In this document: in pieces, positions 8,264-16,400 of the stretch
Position numbering within the stretch: position 1 is the stretch's first letter
Layout of the letters: the number at the start of each line of letters is the position of its first letter
Assembly (NCBI GenBank): GCA_030681645.1
Contig: JAUXRX010000005.1
Coordinates: forward strand, 310,001 to 374,000
DNA length: 64,000 nt
From: Archangium sp.
GTDB taxonomy: Bacteria; Myxococcota; Myxococcia; Myxococcales; Myxococcaceae
Direction of reading: 5' to 3'
Notes under the pieces: generated by a model
Told to the model about the DNA's origin: nothing
Seen by the model: the letters and a program-made list of their open reading frames with translations, nothing else
Database searches by the model: none
Position numbers and translations under genes: made by a program

Positions 8264-8866
8264 GTGCAGGTAGAAGACGAAGACGCGAAGTGGATGCTGC
8301 AGGTCGCGAAGGGCGATCGCGCCGCCTTTGCGAGGCTCTTCGATCGACACCAGCAGCGGGTGGTGCGCTTCTGCCACCGCTTCGTGGGCGACGCGCACCG
8401 GGCGGAAGAGCTGGCCCAGGACGTCTTCGTGAAGCTGTACCGCAGCGCAGACAGGTACCAGCAGACGGCGCGGTTCCAGACGTTCCTCTTTCGCGTGGCC
8501 ACCAACACCTGCCTCAACGAGCTCCGGCGGCCGGGACGCGTGGCCGAGAAGGTGGAGGCAGCCGTGGACGACGACGAGGCGCCCGGGGCCCTGGAGCGGG
8601 CGAGCACGGGCGAGACCCCCGACCAGGTGCTGGAAGCGAAGGACGTGGAGAAGGCGCTGCAGGTCGCGCTGAAGAGCATGAGCGATCGCGAGCGGGCGGC
8701 GTTCACGATGTGCAGGTTCGAGGGCATGGCGTACCGCGACATCGCCGATGCGTTGGAGGCCACCGAGGCGGCCGTGAAGAGCCTCATTCACCGGGCGTCG
8801 TTGCAGGTGCTCAAGCACCTCGACGCGCTCAAGGCCGGCGACCTGCCGGCCGGGAGTGCAGCATGA
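8264..8866 (+). CDS. ECF-family RNA polymerase sigma factor
   Basis: About 200 residues. Region 2 includes FDRHQQRVVRFCHRFV and AEELAQDVFVKLYR. Region 4 includes MSDRERAAFTMCRFEGMAYRD (split here at about residue 145) and the helix-turn-helix EATEAAVKSLIHRA. The GTG at 8264 is chosen because family similarity begins at EDAKWMLQVAKGD; upstream in-frame TTG codons would add an unlikely Pro/Gly leader. The stop codon overlaps the next start as ATGA, coupling it to a membrane anti-sigma factor. With the DUF3106 and 54-residue genes it forms a four-gene operon resembling envelope-stress sigma systems. Confidence 0.85.
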   Translation: MQVEDEDAKWMLQVAKGDRAAFARLFDRHQQRVVRFCHRFVGDAHRAEELAQDVFVKLYRSADRYQQTARFQTFLFRVATNTCLNELRRPGRVAEKVEAAVDDDEAPGALERASTGETPDQVLEAKDVEKALQVALKSMSDRERAAFTMCRFEGMAYRDIADALEATEAAVKSLIHRASLQVLKHLDALKAGDLPAGSAA

Positions 8867-9312
8867 GTGATTTCCAGGAAGAGCTGACGGCGTACATCGA
8901 CGGCGAGCTGCCGCCCGAGAAGGTGCGCGAGCTCGAGGCCGCGCTGGCGAAAGATCCCCAGCTGCGGGCGCTCGAGCAGCGGCTGCGGCGCAGCATCGAC
9001 GCGGTGGAAGCGCTCCCGCTCCCCCAGACCTCACCGGCGCTGCGGCGCGCCGTGTTGGCCGCCATCGAAAAGCCCACGTTCTGGGAGAAGTGGTTCACCC
9101 TGCCCCGCCTGCTGCCCGTGGGGCTCGCGCTGGCGGCCGGGTTGACCGCGGTGGTGCTGTGGCCGCGAGAAGAGGCGCCTGCGCTCGACGAAGAGAAGCT
9201 GTTGCTCGCGCAGAACCTGGAAGTGGTCGAAGACCTGGACCTCGTGGATCTCGGCTCGGCGGAAGATCTCGACGTGGTGGCGCAGCTGCATGAGCTGGAG
9301 GTGACGCAATGA
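8863..9312 (+). CDS. Membrane-bound anti-sigma factor (zinc-less)
   Basis: 149 residues. The N-terminal anti-sigma fold starts LTAYIDGELPPEKVRELEA, the usual opening of RsiW/zf-HC2-like proteins, but the HxxxCxxC zinc motif is missing. A single membrane helix spans about residues 80-98 (LLPVGLALAAGLTAVVLW). The extracytoplasmic tail is strongly acidic, with EVVEDLDLVDLGSAEDL. It should hold the ECF factor at the membrane and release it on an envelope signal. Start and stop both overlap neighbours by 4 bases (ATGA). The acidic tail resembles the small protein encoded at 9767-9931. Confidence 0.75.
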   Translation: MSDFQEELTAYIDGELPPEKVRELEAALAKDPQLRALEQRLRRSIDAVEALPLPQTSPALRRAVLAAIEKPTFWEKWFTLPRLLPVGLALAAGLTAVVLWPREEAPALDEEKLLLAQNLEVVEDLDLVDLGSAEDLDVVAQLHELEVTQ

Positions 9313-9770
9313 GAGCGCTGATGCTGATGGTGATGACGGTGGGCGCGCTGGCCCACGCACAGGACTCGGCGGCAGACCGCTTCAACGCGCTGCCCGAGGC
9401 CGAGAAGCAGGCGCTGCGCGAGAAGTTGAAGGCCTTCAAGCAGCTGCCGCCCGAAGAGAAGCAGCGCATCAAGGAGAACCTGGCGCGCTTCAAGCAGCTC
9501 GCCCCGGAAGACCAGGAGCGGGTGCGCGAGAACCTGCGCGCGTTCACGAAGCTGTCGGCGGAAGATCGCCAGGAGCTGCGCGGCCGCATGGGTGAGTTCA
9601 GGAAGCTCGACCCCGAGCAGCGCCAGGAGCTGCGGCAGCGGATGCGGGGGTGGCTGCGCGCGAACCCGGAGAAGCGGGAGCAGATGCGGGAGAACCTGCG
9701 CAAGTGGCGCAGCCTGTCGCAGGAGCAGCGGCAGCAGCTGAGGGAGCGCGCGCGGGAGCGGCGGCGATGA
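9309..9770 (+). CDS. DUF3106-type secreted helical repeat protein
   Basis: 153 residues with an N-terminal signal peptide (cleavage likely after LAHAQ). The rest is a run of ~22-residue helical repeats of the type F-x-x-L-x-P-E-x-x-Q-x-L-R-E-x, with PPEEKQRIKENLARFKQL as one unit. Such DUF3106 proteins are periplasmic and occur in operons with ECF sigma/anti-sigma pairs. They recall Spy/CpxP-like chaperones with LTxxQ motifs, but that link is inference. The gene overlaps both neighbours by 4 bases. Confidence 0.75.
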   Translation: MRALMLMVMTVGALAHAQDSAADRFNALPEAEKQALREKLKAFKQLPPEEKQRIKENLARFKQLAPEDQERVRENLRAFTKLSAEDRQELRGRMGEFRKLDPEQRQELRQRMRGWLRANPEKREQMRENLRKWRSLSQEQRQQLRERARERRR

Positions 9771-9931
9771 CCACCGTGCTGGCCTGGGCGCTGTTGCTCG
9801 CGCTCGACGGGGGGAGTGACGCGGGCATGTCGCACGAGGACCAGGAGGTCATCGACAACCTCGAGCTCCTGCAGAACCTCGACAGCGCGGCGGACCTCGA
9901 GCTGCTGCAGGAGCTCTCGGTGGACCGGTAG
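9767..9931 (+). CDS. Small acidic secreted or anchored peptide, last gene of ECF operon
   Basis: 54-residue product: a short hydrophobic start (VLAWALLLAL), then an acidic tail with EVIDNLELLQNLDSAADLEL. The tail closely resembles the C-terminal extracytoplasmic tail of the anti-sigma factor at 8863-9312 (EVVEDLDLVDLGSAEDLDVV). It overlaps the DUF3106 gene by 4 bases (ATGA), which supports it being real despite its size. It might compete with or mimic the sensor tail of the anti-sigma factor; this is inference only. Confidence 0.6.
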   Translation: MTTVLAWALLLALDGGSDAGMSHEDQEVIDNLELLQNLDSAADLELLQELSVDR

Positions 9932-9937
9932 TGAGGA

Positions 9938-10016
9938 AGAAAAAGGGGACAGGCTGCTTTTGCTCGCCGTCCTCAAGGTCAGGAGGGAGAGCAAAAGCAG
10001 CCTGTCCCCTTTTTCT
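9938..10016. terminator. Perfect 28-bp inverted repeat, likely bidirectional terminator
   Basis: Arms 9938-9965 and 9989-10016 are exact reverse complements (AAAAAGGGGACAGGCTGCTT with flanks), around a 23-nt loop that can form a small inner stem. Each arm ends in a run of T on the outgoing strand, and the element sits between two converging operons. Both facts fit a two-way intrinsic terminator. The perfect arms are longer than needed, so a REP/MITE origin is possible. Confidence 0.7.
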
Positions 10017-10022
10017 CTTCCG

Positions 10023-10745
10023 TCAGTCGCAGGAGAACTTGTTGAACGCGTTGTTGCAGCGCTTCTTGCAGGCCTGCTCCTGCACGAACTTCTTCCCCAC
10101 GCACTTGAGCATCGTCTTCTTCGCGGTGTCGCAGGACAGCGTGCCCTCTTCCTCACACGGGTCGTCGAGCTCGGCCATCGAGGTGTCGCACTCGATCTGC
10201 TTGCCCACCGCGCGACACTTGTTCTGACCGCGGCACGAGGCGGCCGCGTACCACTTCGTTCCGTCACACAGCAGCAGCTGCAGCTTGTCCACGCTGCACT
10301 CGGCCTGGTCCTTCTCCTTGTTCTCCGCGGTGCACGGGTCGCCTGCCGAGCCCGCCACGTTCTCGCAACGAATGCCCTCGACGTTCGAGACGCAGAGCTT
10401 GCTGCAGGCCATGTGCTGCTTCCACGCGCCGCCCTCGCACTCGAGCCACTTCTTTCCGTCGCTCGAGCAGTCGTTCGCCTTCGCGCCCGGGCACGGCTCG
10501 CCGACCTCCTTGATGACGTCGCAGCTCACGTCGCCGACGACCTCCATGCAGCCGGTCGCGCTCTTCCGGCACTTCACCTTCTTGAAGGTGCCGTCGACGC
10601 AGACGATGGCGTTCTGCTTGTCGACGCAGGTGCCCTTGCCATGGCCGAAGATGGCGCCGGGCGTGCACGAGCCGCCTTCCTTCGGCTTGCTGCATCCCAC
10701 GGCGACGACGAGAGACGTCACGAAGAGACAGCGGGCGAGGTTCAT
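10023..10745 (-). CDS. Cys-rich lipoprotein
   Basis: About 240 residues. The ATG at 10745 is chosen because it gives a compact signal peptide with lipobox VAVGC, and it starts 10 bases after the stop of the LRR gene. The mature part carries more than twenty Cys in repeated short modules of the kind GEPCPGAKANDCSSDGKKWL and DDPCEEEGTLSCD. This suggests four or more disulfide-linked repeats. It is a surface or periplasmic lipoprotein of a type common in myxobacteria. No enzymatic motif is seen and the function is unknown. Confidence 0.75.
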   Translation of the reverse strand: MNLARCLFVTSLVVAVGCSKPKEGGSCTPGAIFGHGKGTCVDKQNAIVCVDGTFKKVKCRKSATGCMEVVGDVSCDVIKEVGEPCPGAKANDCSSDGKKWLECEGGAWKQHMACSKLCVSNVEGIRCENVAGSAGDPCTAENKEKDQAECSVDKLQLLLCDGTKWYAAASCRGQNKCRAVGKQIECDTSMAELDDPCEEEGTLSCDTAKKTMLKCVGKKFVQEQACKKRCNNAFNKFSCD

Positions 10746-10755
10746 TCGCAGCGAT

Positions 10756-12453
10756 TTAGTCGAAGGAAACCCGGTCACCCAGCACGGAGGTGAGCTTCGT
10801 CGCGCCCGCGTCGGTCAGCGCCCGGCACCACACGCGCGACACCACCACCGTGGTCTTCGCCTTCGGCAGCGGGCCCTTCTCGAGCAGCTCGACCATGGCG
10901 TCGTCGAAGGCCTGGCAGTGCAGCGTGAGCAGCTCGAGCGTGCCCAGCCGCGGCGCGACGAGGAGCTTCGAGAGCGCGTCGGTGGTGGCGTCGGGCCCGA
11001 GGCTGAGCGTCCACAGCCGCAGCGTCTTCGAGGCGGCGAAGCTGCGCCCCAGCTGGGGGCCATAGTTGTTCATGCCCTCGCGCACCTGCTCGAGGTGCGT
11101 CAGCGCCGGGTTCTCGAGCATCGCCTCGAGGCCCTGCACGCCCAGCCAGTTGTGACCCAGCGAGAGCACCTGCAGAGCCCGCACGTTCTTCGAGGCCGCG
11201 AAGCCCTTCGCGCCGGTGTTCTGGAACTTGTTGTGGCGCAGCGAGAGCTCTTCGACCTTCGCCAGCAGCGCGCTCCTGCCCAGCGCCGCGATGCCCGGGC
11301 CCTTGATGGCGTTGCCGTCGAGCTGCAGCAGCCGCACCCCGGTGAGCGCGGTGGTCTTGCTCAGCGCGGCCAACCCGTCGTCGCCCATGAGGTTGTTCGC
11401 GAGATCGAGCTCGGTGAGCTGGCCGAGCGCCTTCGTCTTCACCGCGGCGAGCGGCTCGAGCGCCTTCCCCTTGAGCCCGCACGAGGTGAGCACGAGGGCC
11501 TTGAGGGAGGGCAGCGCGAGCGCCTCGAAGAAGGGCACGAGCGCCTTCGCCCCGCTCGCGGTCGAGGTGAGGTCGAGGCTGACGAGGTGCTTCAGGTGCG
11601 GCGAGGTGGCGAGCGCGGCGGCGCCCGTGGGGCCCATGGTGTTGCGGGCGAAGCTGAGTTCCTTCACCGTGCTCAAGGCCTTCGAGCCCGCCAGCAGCAC
11701 CGTGCCCTTCACGCCGAGGTTGGCGGCGGCGAGCGTGAGGCGTTCCAGCTTCCACGGCAAGGCCGCGAGCCGCTCGGCGCCGGGCAGGCCGAGCTCGAGG
11801 CCCTCGAGCTCGAGGGTGCGCAGCTTCGGCAGCGGCAGCTTCAGCAGGCGATCGAGCTCTGGCGGCGTCACCGGCGTCTCGTTGCCGTAGAGCCGGAGCC
11901 GCTCGAGCTGCGGCGTCCAGTCGGCTTCCTCGAGCAACTGCAGCGCCTGCGCGCTCCATGGCAGCGAGAGCGAGGTGAGCGAGGTGAGGCCAGGCCCCAG
12001 CAGCTTTCGCGCGGTGGCGGCGTTGGCGTACTGGCTCACCTCGATGCGGTTCAGGCCTGCGCGGCGGGGAAAGGTGGTGACGAGCGGCGCGCCCGCGTCT
12101 CCGGTGAAGTCGAGCCAGGCGACCGGGCCGTCGAGCAGCTGGGCCACCTGGAGATCGCTCGAGTTCACCCGAGAGGGGATGGCGCGAAAGAAGCTGACGG
12201 GCGCGCGCATCGGCTGAGGGAGCGGCCTGCGCAGCCGGGCTCTCCAGCTCGGGCCGTGTCGCGCCTGGAGGCGCTCGAGGCGGCGGTGGCCGAGGCGGTG
12301 GGCGTCTTCCCCGGGGAAGGTGCTCTCGAGATCGAGCGCGAGGCGGATGGCCTCGCCCCAGGGATCGCCCTGCTCGAGCAGCGCGTCAGAGAGGACGCGC
12401 AGCACGGAGGGATCTCCTGGGTGATCGAGCAGCGGTTCCAGGAGCAAGTCCAT
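10756..12453 (-). CDS. Leucine-rich-repeat protein with TIGR02996-type N-terminus
   Basis: 565 residues. The N-terminal ~45 residues (LLDHPGDPSVLRVLSDALLE, then QGDPWGEAIRL) match the TIGR02996 repeat-companion domain found in myxobacteria and planctomycetes. The rest is a long series of ribonuclease-inhibitor-type leucine-rich repeats, for example LTELDLANNLMGDDGLAALS and VEELSLRHNKFQNTGAKGF. There is no signal peptide. LRR arcs bind protein partners, so this is probably an interaction protein. It is transcribed ahead of the Cys-rich lipoprotein with a 10-base gap. Confidence 0.8.
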   Translation of the reverse strand: MDLLLEPLLDHPGDPSVLRVLSDALLEQGDPWGEAIRLALDLESTFPGEDAHRLGHRRLERLQARHGPSWRARLRRPLPQPMRAPVSFFRAIPSRVNSSDLQVAQLLDGPVAWLDFTGDAGAPLVTTFPRRAGLNRIEVSQYANAATARKLLGPGLTSLTSLSLPWSAQALQLLEEADWTPQLERLRLYGNETPVTPPELDRLLKLPLPKLRTLELEGLELGLPGAERLAALPWKLERLTLAAANLGVKGTVLLAGSKALSTVKELSFARNTMGPTGAAALATSPHLKHLVSLDLTSTASGAKALVPFFEALALPSLKALVLTSCGLKGKALEPLAAVKTKALGQLTELDLANNLMGDDGLAALSKTTALTGVRLLQLDGNAIKGPGIAALGRSALLAKVEELSLRHNKFQNTGAKGFAASKNVRALQVLSLGHNWLGVQGLEAMLENPALTHLEQVREGMNNYGPQLGRSFAASKTLRLWTLSLGPDATTDALSKLLVAPRLGTLELLTLHCQAFDDAMVELLEKGPLPKAKTTVVVSRVWCRALTDAGATKLTSVLGDRVSFD

Positions 12454-12464
12454 CGATGAACCCT

Positions 12465-12491
12465 ACCGGGTCGAACGCTCGGCGACCCGGT
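12465..12491. terminator. 9-bp GC-rich inverted repeat, possible terminator or operator
   Basis: ACCGGGTCG (12465-12473) and CGACCCGGT (12483-12491) pair perfectly around a 9-nt loop. There is no T-run, so intrinsic termination is doubtful. It lies just upstream of the LRR gene start and downstream of the PEGA gene, in a 179-base gap that otherwise shows nothing recognisable. Confidence 0.35.
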
Positions 12492-12632
12492 TCACATTGG
12501 CACCATGACTGCACCGACACAGGGCCGCTCGAGGGTGGTGACGCGGGTCCCCGCGAGTGTCCGGAGATTGAGCTGCTGGATGCGACCCACGATCGAGCCG
12601 GCTTCGTCTGCCGATGCAGACGATTCAGAAGC

Positions 12633-13640
12633 TCACGGGACGCGGAGTCTGACGCCGACCGTGGCGGTGAACGCCGTGGGGCTGTTCACCGGCCAGATGA
12701 AGTGGTGCCGGCCGCCGATGATGGCGTACCCGCCGATCCACTTGAACGGGTAGTACTCGACGCCTCCACCGCCGCCGAGGCCCAGCCCGAACCCGGTGGG
12801 CAGGAAGTTGAGCGGCAGCCCGACCTCGAGGATCGCGTTGAGCGAGTCGAGCAGGGGGAGGGCGAACTGGAACCGGGGGGTCACCCCGAAGTTCGGGAAC
12901 AGGCGCACGAAGAGCCCGATGCGGAACCAGCTCAGCTCGATCCCGCCGCCCAGCTCGAGGCCACCGGTGACGAAGCCCGTGGGCGCAGGCTCGACCATGC
13001 CGCGCAGATCTCCGAAGGGCCGCAGCGGACGCGGCTCGAGCAGCCCACCCCCCGCGGCGGGAGCGGCAGCGCCCTGCACCCACTCCACCCGCGTCTCGCG
13101 GCGGGGGCGCACCTGCAGCTCGACCGACTGCGACGGGCCTTCACCCCAGCGCGCCTCGAGCTTGTGCTTGCCCGCGGGCGCCGCGATCGTCTGCGGGGCC
13201 ACGCCGGCGGCCTTGCCGTCGAGCACCAGCGTCGCCCCGGGGGGCGTGGACCCGATCACGAGCGAGCCGGTCAGCCGCGCGCGCACCGACTCGAGCAGCC
13301 TCACCACCGTGGGATCGACGCGGGCGGGATCGAGCGTGGTGTCGGGGTTGGCGTCGAGCGCGAGCGCGAAGGCTTCCTCGGCGCGGGCGAAGTCCTGCCG
13401 GGCGGCCAGGCACTGGGCGCGCAGCAGCTGCACCTTCTCCATCGTCGTGGGCTCGCCGCCGTCGATGGCGGCCGCGTCGAGCATCTTGAGCGCGCCGTCG
13501 AAGTCACCCTGGTTGAAGAGCTTCTGGCCCTGCTCGAGCTTCGGCGCGTCAGCGCGCGCGGCCTTCGTGACCGGACCCGTCAGGAGCAGTGCAATGAGCG
13601 GAACCGCGGCAGACAGCATGGGCAGGGGCTTTCGGACCAC
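12633..13640 (-). CDS. Exported TPR/PEGA protein with beta-rich C-terminus
   Basis: 335 residues. A signal peptide (about residues 1-30, LIALLLTGPVTKAARA) is followed by TPR-like helices (EQGQKLFNQGDFDGALKMLD). A PEGA-like domain (about 125-175, SLVIGSTPPGATLVLDGKAA) comes next. The C-terminal ~150 residues are Gly/aromatic-rich with alternating hydrophobics (GGGVEYYPFKWIGGYAIIGG), suggesting an outer-membrane beta-barrel. Proteins of this layout are common in myxobacteria next to Ser/Thr kinases, as here, 32 bases from a kinase stop. Function not known. Confidence 0.7.
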   Translation of the reverse strand: MVRKPLPMLSAAVPLIALLLTGPVTKAARADAPKLEQGQKLFNQGDFDGALKMLDAAAIDGGEPTTMEKVQLLRAQCLAARQDFARAEEAFALALDANPDTTLDPARVDPTVVRLLESVRARLTGSLVIGSTPPGATLVLDGKAAGVAPQTIAAPAGKHKLEARWGEGPSQSVELQVRPRRETRVEWVQGAAAPAAGGGLLEPRPLRPFGDLRGMVEPAPTGFVTGGLELGGGIELSWFRIGLFVRLFPNFGVTPRFQFALPLLDSLNAILEVGLPLNFLPTGFGLGLGGGGGVEYYPFKWIGGYAIIGGRHHFIWPVNSPTAFTATVGVRLRVP

Positions 13641-13672
13641 ACCCGCCCTGATCCCTCAAGGAAAGAAAATCC

Positions 13673-15349
13673 TCAGGGCACCAATTCGAGCCGCACCACC
13701 ACGGCCCGCCCGCCCGCCACGCGGATCTCCCGCGACAGCGACCTGAAGCCCGGGCGCTCGATCAACACCTGGTACCTGCCCACGGGGAGATCGAGCAGCA
13801 GCGGGGTGCGGCCGCGGGGCACGCCGTCGATCGACACCTGCGCCCAATAGGGCTCGCCGCCGTGGGTGGTGATCACGTTGACCCGCCCCTTCTTCTTGCC
13901 CGGCTGCTTCTTGATCACGGGGTTGGGCTCGACGGCGAGCATCGTGCCTGCGTCGACCTCGGGCTCCTCGGCGCCCGCGTCGAGCCCCTCGGCGACCTGG
14001 ACCACGGCCGCGTCGGGGAACGCGGCGAAGTCGGTCGCGGCGTCGTCGATCGCGGCGACCGCGGCAACGCCCGCATCCACCGGCGCCATGGGCGCAATCA
14101 CCACGGGGCCCTCGTCGGGCCTGAGCGCGAAGTAGAGGCCGGTGCCCACCACCGCCAGCACCAGCACACCGAGCAACGCCCAGGGCCGCCGGCTCGCGTG
14201 CAGGGCCGCCGAGAGCTCGCCCGTGCTCGGGTCGATCTTTCCCGCGACGACGGGGAGCGCGGCCGAAGACACCTTCGACGACTGGAGCTTGCGCAGGCTC
14301 GGCGCGGTGCTGGTCGGCACCTGCGGTACGGGGCCCGAGACCACCGGCAGCGACGACTTCGAGCTCTTCGCTTCCAGGTACGCGGCCTCGAGGGCGGCGA
14401 CCAGCTCGGCGGCGGTGTTGTAGCGATCGTCGGGTTTCTTCGAGAGCGCCTTCTTCACCACGTCGGCGACGGGCCGGGGAATCCACGGCGCGCGGTCGAG
14501 GATCTCGGGTACCGGCGCGTGCGCCTGCAGCTGAATGAGCCGCAGCTCGGAGTCGGCCTCGAAGGGCAGCGTGCCGGTGAGGCACTCGAAGAGCACCACC
14601 GCCAGGGCGTAGAGATCGACGCGATGGTCGACGTCCTTGAGGCCGAGCGCCTGCTCGGGGGCCATGTAGTGCGGCGTGCCCATCACCATGCCGGTGCGGG
14701 TGATGCCGGTGGTGGCGCTCTTCTGCCGGAGGATGCCGAAGTCGAGGATCGTCGCCAGCCCTTCGGGCGAGACGAAGATGTTGGCGGCCTTGATGTCGCG
14801 GTGAATGAAGCCCTGGCCGTGCAGGTAATCGAGCCCGAGCGCGAGCTGGCGCATGAGCTTGAGCGTCTCGTCGGCGGTGAAGCCGCCCTTGGCGCGCAGG
14901 CGGCCCACCAGGGAATCGCCCTGCAGGAGCTTCATCACGATGAAGGGGCGGCCCTCGTGCCGGCCGACGTCGTAGATGGGGATGATGTTCGGGTGATCGA
15001 GCTTGGCGGTGAGGCGGGCCTCGCGCTCGAAGCGCTCGAGCACCTCGGCGTCGTTGACCAGGGCCGCGGCCAGCAGCTTCACCGCCACCTTGCGATCGAG
15101 CTCGGAGTCGTGGGCGATGAACACCGTGCCCATGCCGCCTTCGCCGATCTTGTCTTCCAGCCGGTAGCGCCCCAGCAGCACGTCGTGGGTGCGCACGGGG
15201 AGCACCGTCTTCTCTTCACGGAAGCTCACCGGCTTGAGGCCCCGGTTGGACACGCTCGTCTGCGGCATGGCTGCGCGCACGGCCATTCCGCACGCGGCGC
15301 AGGACTGTGCGCCTTCGGGGAGTGGGGAACCGCACGACGAGCACGTCAC
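13673..15349 (-). CDS. Ser/Thr protein kinase with zinc ribbon, membrane helix and PEGA tail
   Basis: About 558 residues. An N-terminal four-Cys ribbon (TCSSCG and CAACG) precedes a Hanks-type kinase domain (about 60-325): GEGGMGTVF, VAVKLL, HRDIKAANI, DFGI and an APE-type loop. A single membrane helix lies near residue 400 (LLGVLVLAVVGTGLYFAL), and an external PEGA domain (about 490-555) follows. The cytoplasmic kinase would phosphorylate proteins in response to a signal on the PEGA side. The GTG at 15349 opening MTCSSCG is chosen; a GTG at 15382 is possible. It is divergent from a second kinase gene at 15421. Confidence 0.88.
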   Translation of the reverse strand: MTCSSCGSPLPEGAQSCAACGMAVRAAMPQTSVSNRGLKPVSFREEKTVLPVRTHDVLLGRYRLEDKIGEGGMGTVFIAHDSELDRKVAVKLLAAALVNDAEVLERFEREARLTAKLDHPNIIPIYDVGRHEGRPFIVMKLLQGDSLVGRLRAKGGFTADETLKLMRQLALGLDYLHGQGFIHRDIKAANIFVSPEGLATILDFGILRQKSATTGITRTGMVMGTPHYMAPEQALGLKDVDHRVDLYALAVVLFECLTGTLPFEADSELRLIQLQAHAPVPEILDRAPWIPRPVADVVKKALSKKPDDRYNTAAELVAALEAAYLEAKSSKSSLPVVSGPVPQVPTSTAPSLRKLQSSKVSSAALPVVAGKIDPSTGELSAALHASRRPWALLGVLVLAVVGTGLYFALRPDEGPVVIAPMAPVDAGVAAVAAIDDAATDFAAFPDAAVVQVAEGLDAGAEEPEVDAGTMLAVEPNPVIKKQPGKKKGRVNVITTHGGEPYWAQVSIDGVPRGRTPLLLDLPVGRYQVLIERPGFRSLSREIRVAGGRAVVVRLELVP

Positions 15350-15420
15350 GACAGACGATTCTAGTCCGAACGGGAGGGTCACGGCTCGGATTGCTGGTCG
15401 CCCGGGGGGGAAGCCCAGCT

Positions 15421-16371
15421 ATGATTCCCCGCTTCCCGACCATGGAACAGCCCCGAACCATCGAGGTACCGAGCCGCCGCTTCGGGAAATACCTGGTGCG
15501 CTCGCGCCTGGGCCAGGGCGGGCAGGCCGAGGTGTTCCTGGCCGAGGCGGTCGACGACAAGGGCGACCAGGTCAACGTGGCGCTCAAGATGATGCGGCAG
15601 GGCGCGGCCGAGGAGAAGTTCGCCGACGAGGCCGACCTGATGGGCCTGCTCTCGCACCCGAACCTGGTGCGCATGATGGAGCACGGCGTCGCGTTTGGCC
15701 GCCCGTTCATCGCGATGGAATTCCTCATCGGCGGCGACCTGTCGGAAGTGATGGCCGCGCACCGCCGCGCGATGAAGGGCTTCCCCATGGGCATGGGGGT
15801 GCACGTGTGCCTCGAGGTGCTCAAGGCGCTGGCGTACTTCCACCGCGCGACCACCAGGTCGGGCAGCGCGCTCAACCTCATCCATTCCGACGTGAACCCG
15901 TCGAACGTCTTCTTCTCGGGTGAAGGCGACGTGAAGCTGGGCGACTTCGGGGTGGCCTCGAGCACGCACGTGGACATCGGGCCGCAGGCGGGCACGGCGG
16001 CGGGCAAGCTCTCGTACCTCTCACCCGAGCAGACGCGCGGCGAGACGCTCACCCCCGCGTCGGACCTGTGGGCGGTGGGGGTGATGCTGCACGAGGTGGT
16101 GGTGGGGTATCACCCGTTCCAGAAAGACGGGGCGACCGAGCAGCAGATCATGGCGTCGATCCGCGCGCCGAAGCTGACCATTCCCGACTACGTGGAGAAG
16201 CCGCTGGCGGCGATCATCACCAAGGCGCTCACGCCCGATCTGAAGGGCCGCTTCAAGTCAGCGGGCGAGTTCGCGGGGCCGCTGTTCGGGTACGCGCTCG
16301 ACAACAACCTGATTCCCTCGAGGCACGAGACGCAGCTGTGGCTGGAGAGCGTGCTGGGGCTACTGGTCTAA
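15421..16371 (+). CDS. Ser/Thr protein kinase, soluble, variant catalytic loop
   Basis: 316 residues, essentially a lone kinase domain. Glycine loop GQGGQAEVF, Lys in VALKMM, catalytic loop HSDVNPSN in place of HRDxKxxN, DFGV, then a Ser-Pro-Glu for the APE region (LSPEQTRGE). The catalytic Asp and metal Asn are kept, but Arg and Lys are replaced. HRDVxPxN-like loops are frequent in myxobacterial kinases, so activity is likely. No membrane segment or sensor domain. The ATG at 15421 is used; an ATG at 15442 would remove seven residues. Confidence 0.85.
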   Translation: MIPRFPTMEQPRTIEVPSRRFGKYLVRSRLGQGGQAEVFLAEAVDDKGDQVNVALKMMRQGAAEEKFADEADLMGLLSHPNLVRMMEHGVAFGRPFIAMEFLIGGDLSEVMAAHRRAMKGFPMGMGVHVCLEVLKALAYFHRATTRSGSALNLIHSDVNPSNVFFSGEGDVKLGDFGVASSTHVDIGPQAGTAAGKLSYLSPEQTRGETLTPASDLWAVGVMLHEVVVGYHPFQKDGATEQQIMASIRAPKLTIPDYVEKPLAAIITKALTPDLKGRFKSAGEFAGPLFGYALDNNLIPSRHETQLWLESVLGLLV

Positions 16372-16400
16372 CTGAAGTCGAAGAAGACTGGGCGGGCCCG

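Noticed and set aside
6542-9034. An 830-codon minus frame opposite 6602-9034
   Set aside because: High-GC shadow of the hypothetical, sigma and anti-sigma genes: Arg/Leu/Gly/His-rich, no domains, and it crosses three real genes with overlapping starts.
12505-12753. Small + frame in the gap near 12.5 kb
   Set aside because: Overlaps the end of the PEGA gene, has no ribosome site and no similarity to known proteins.
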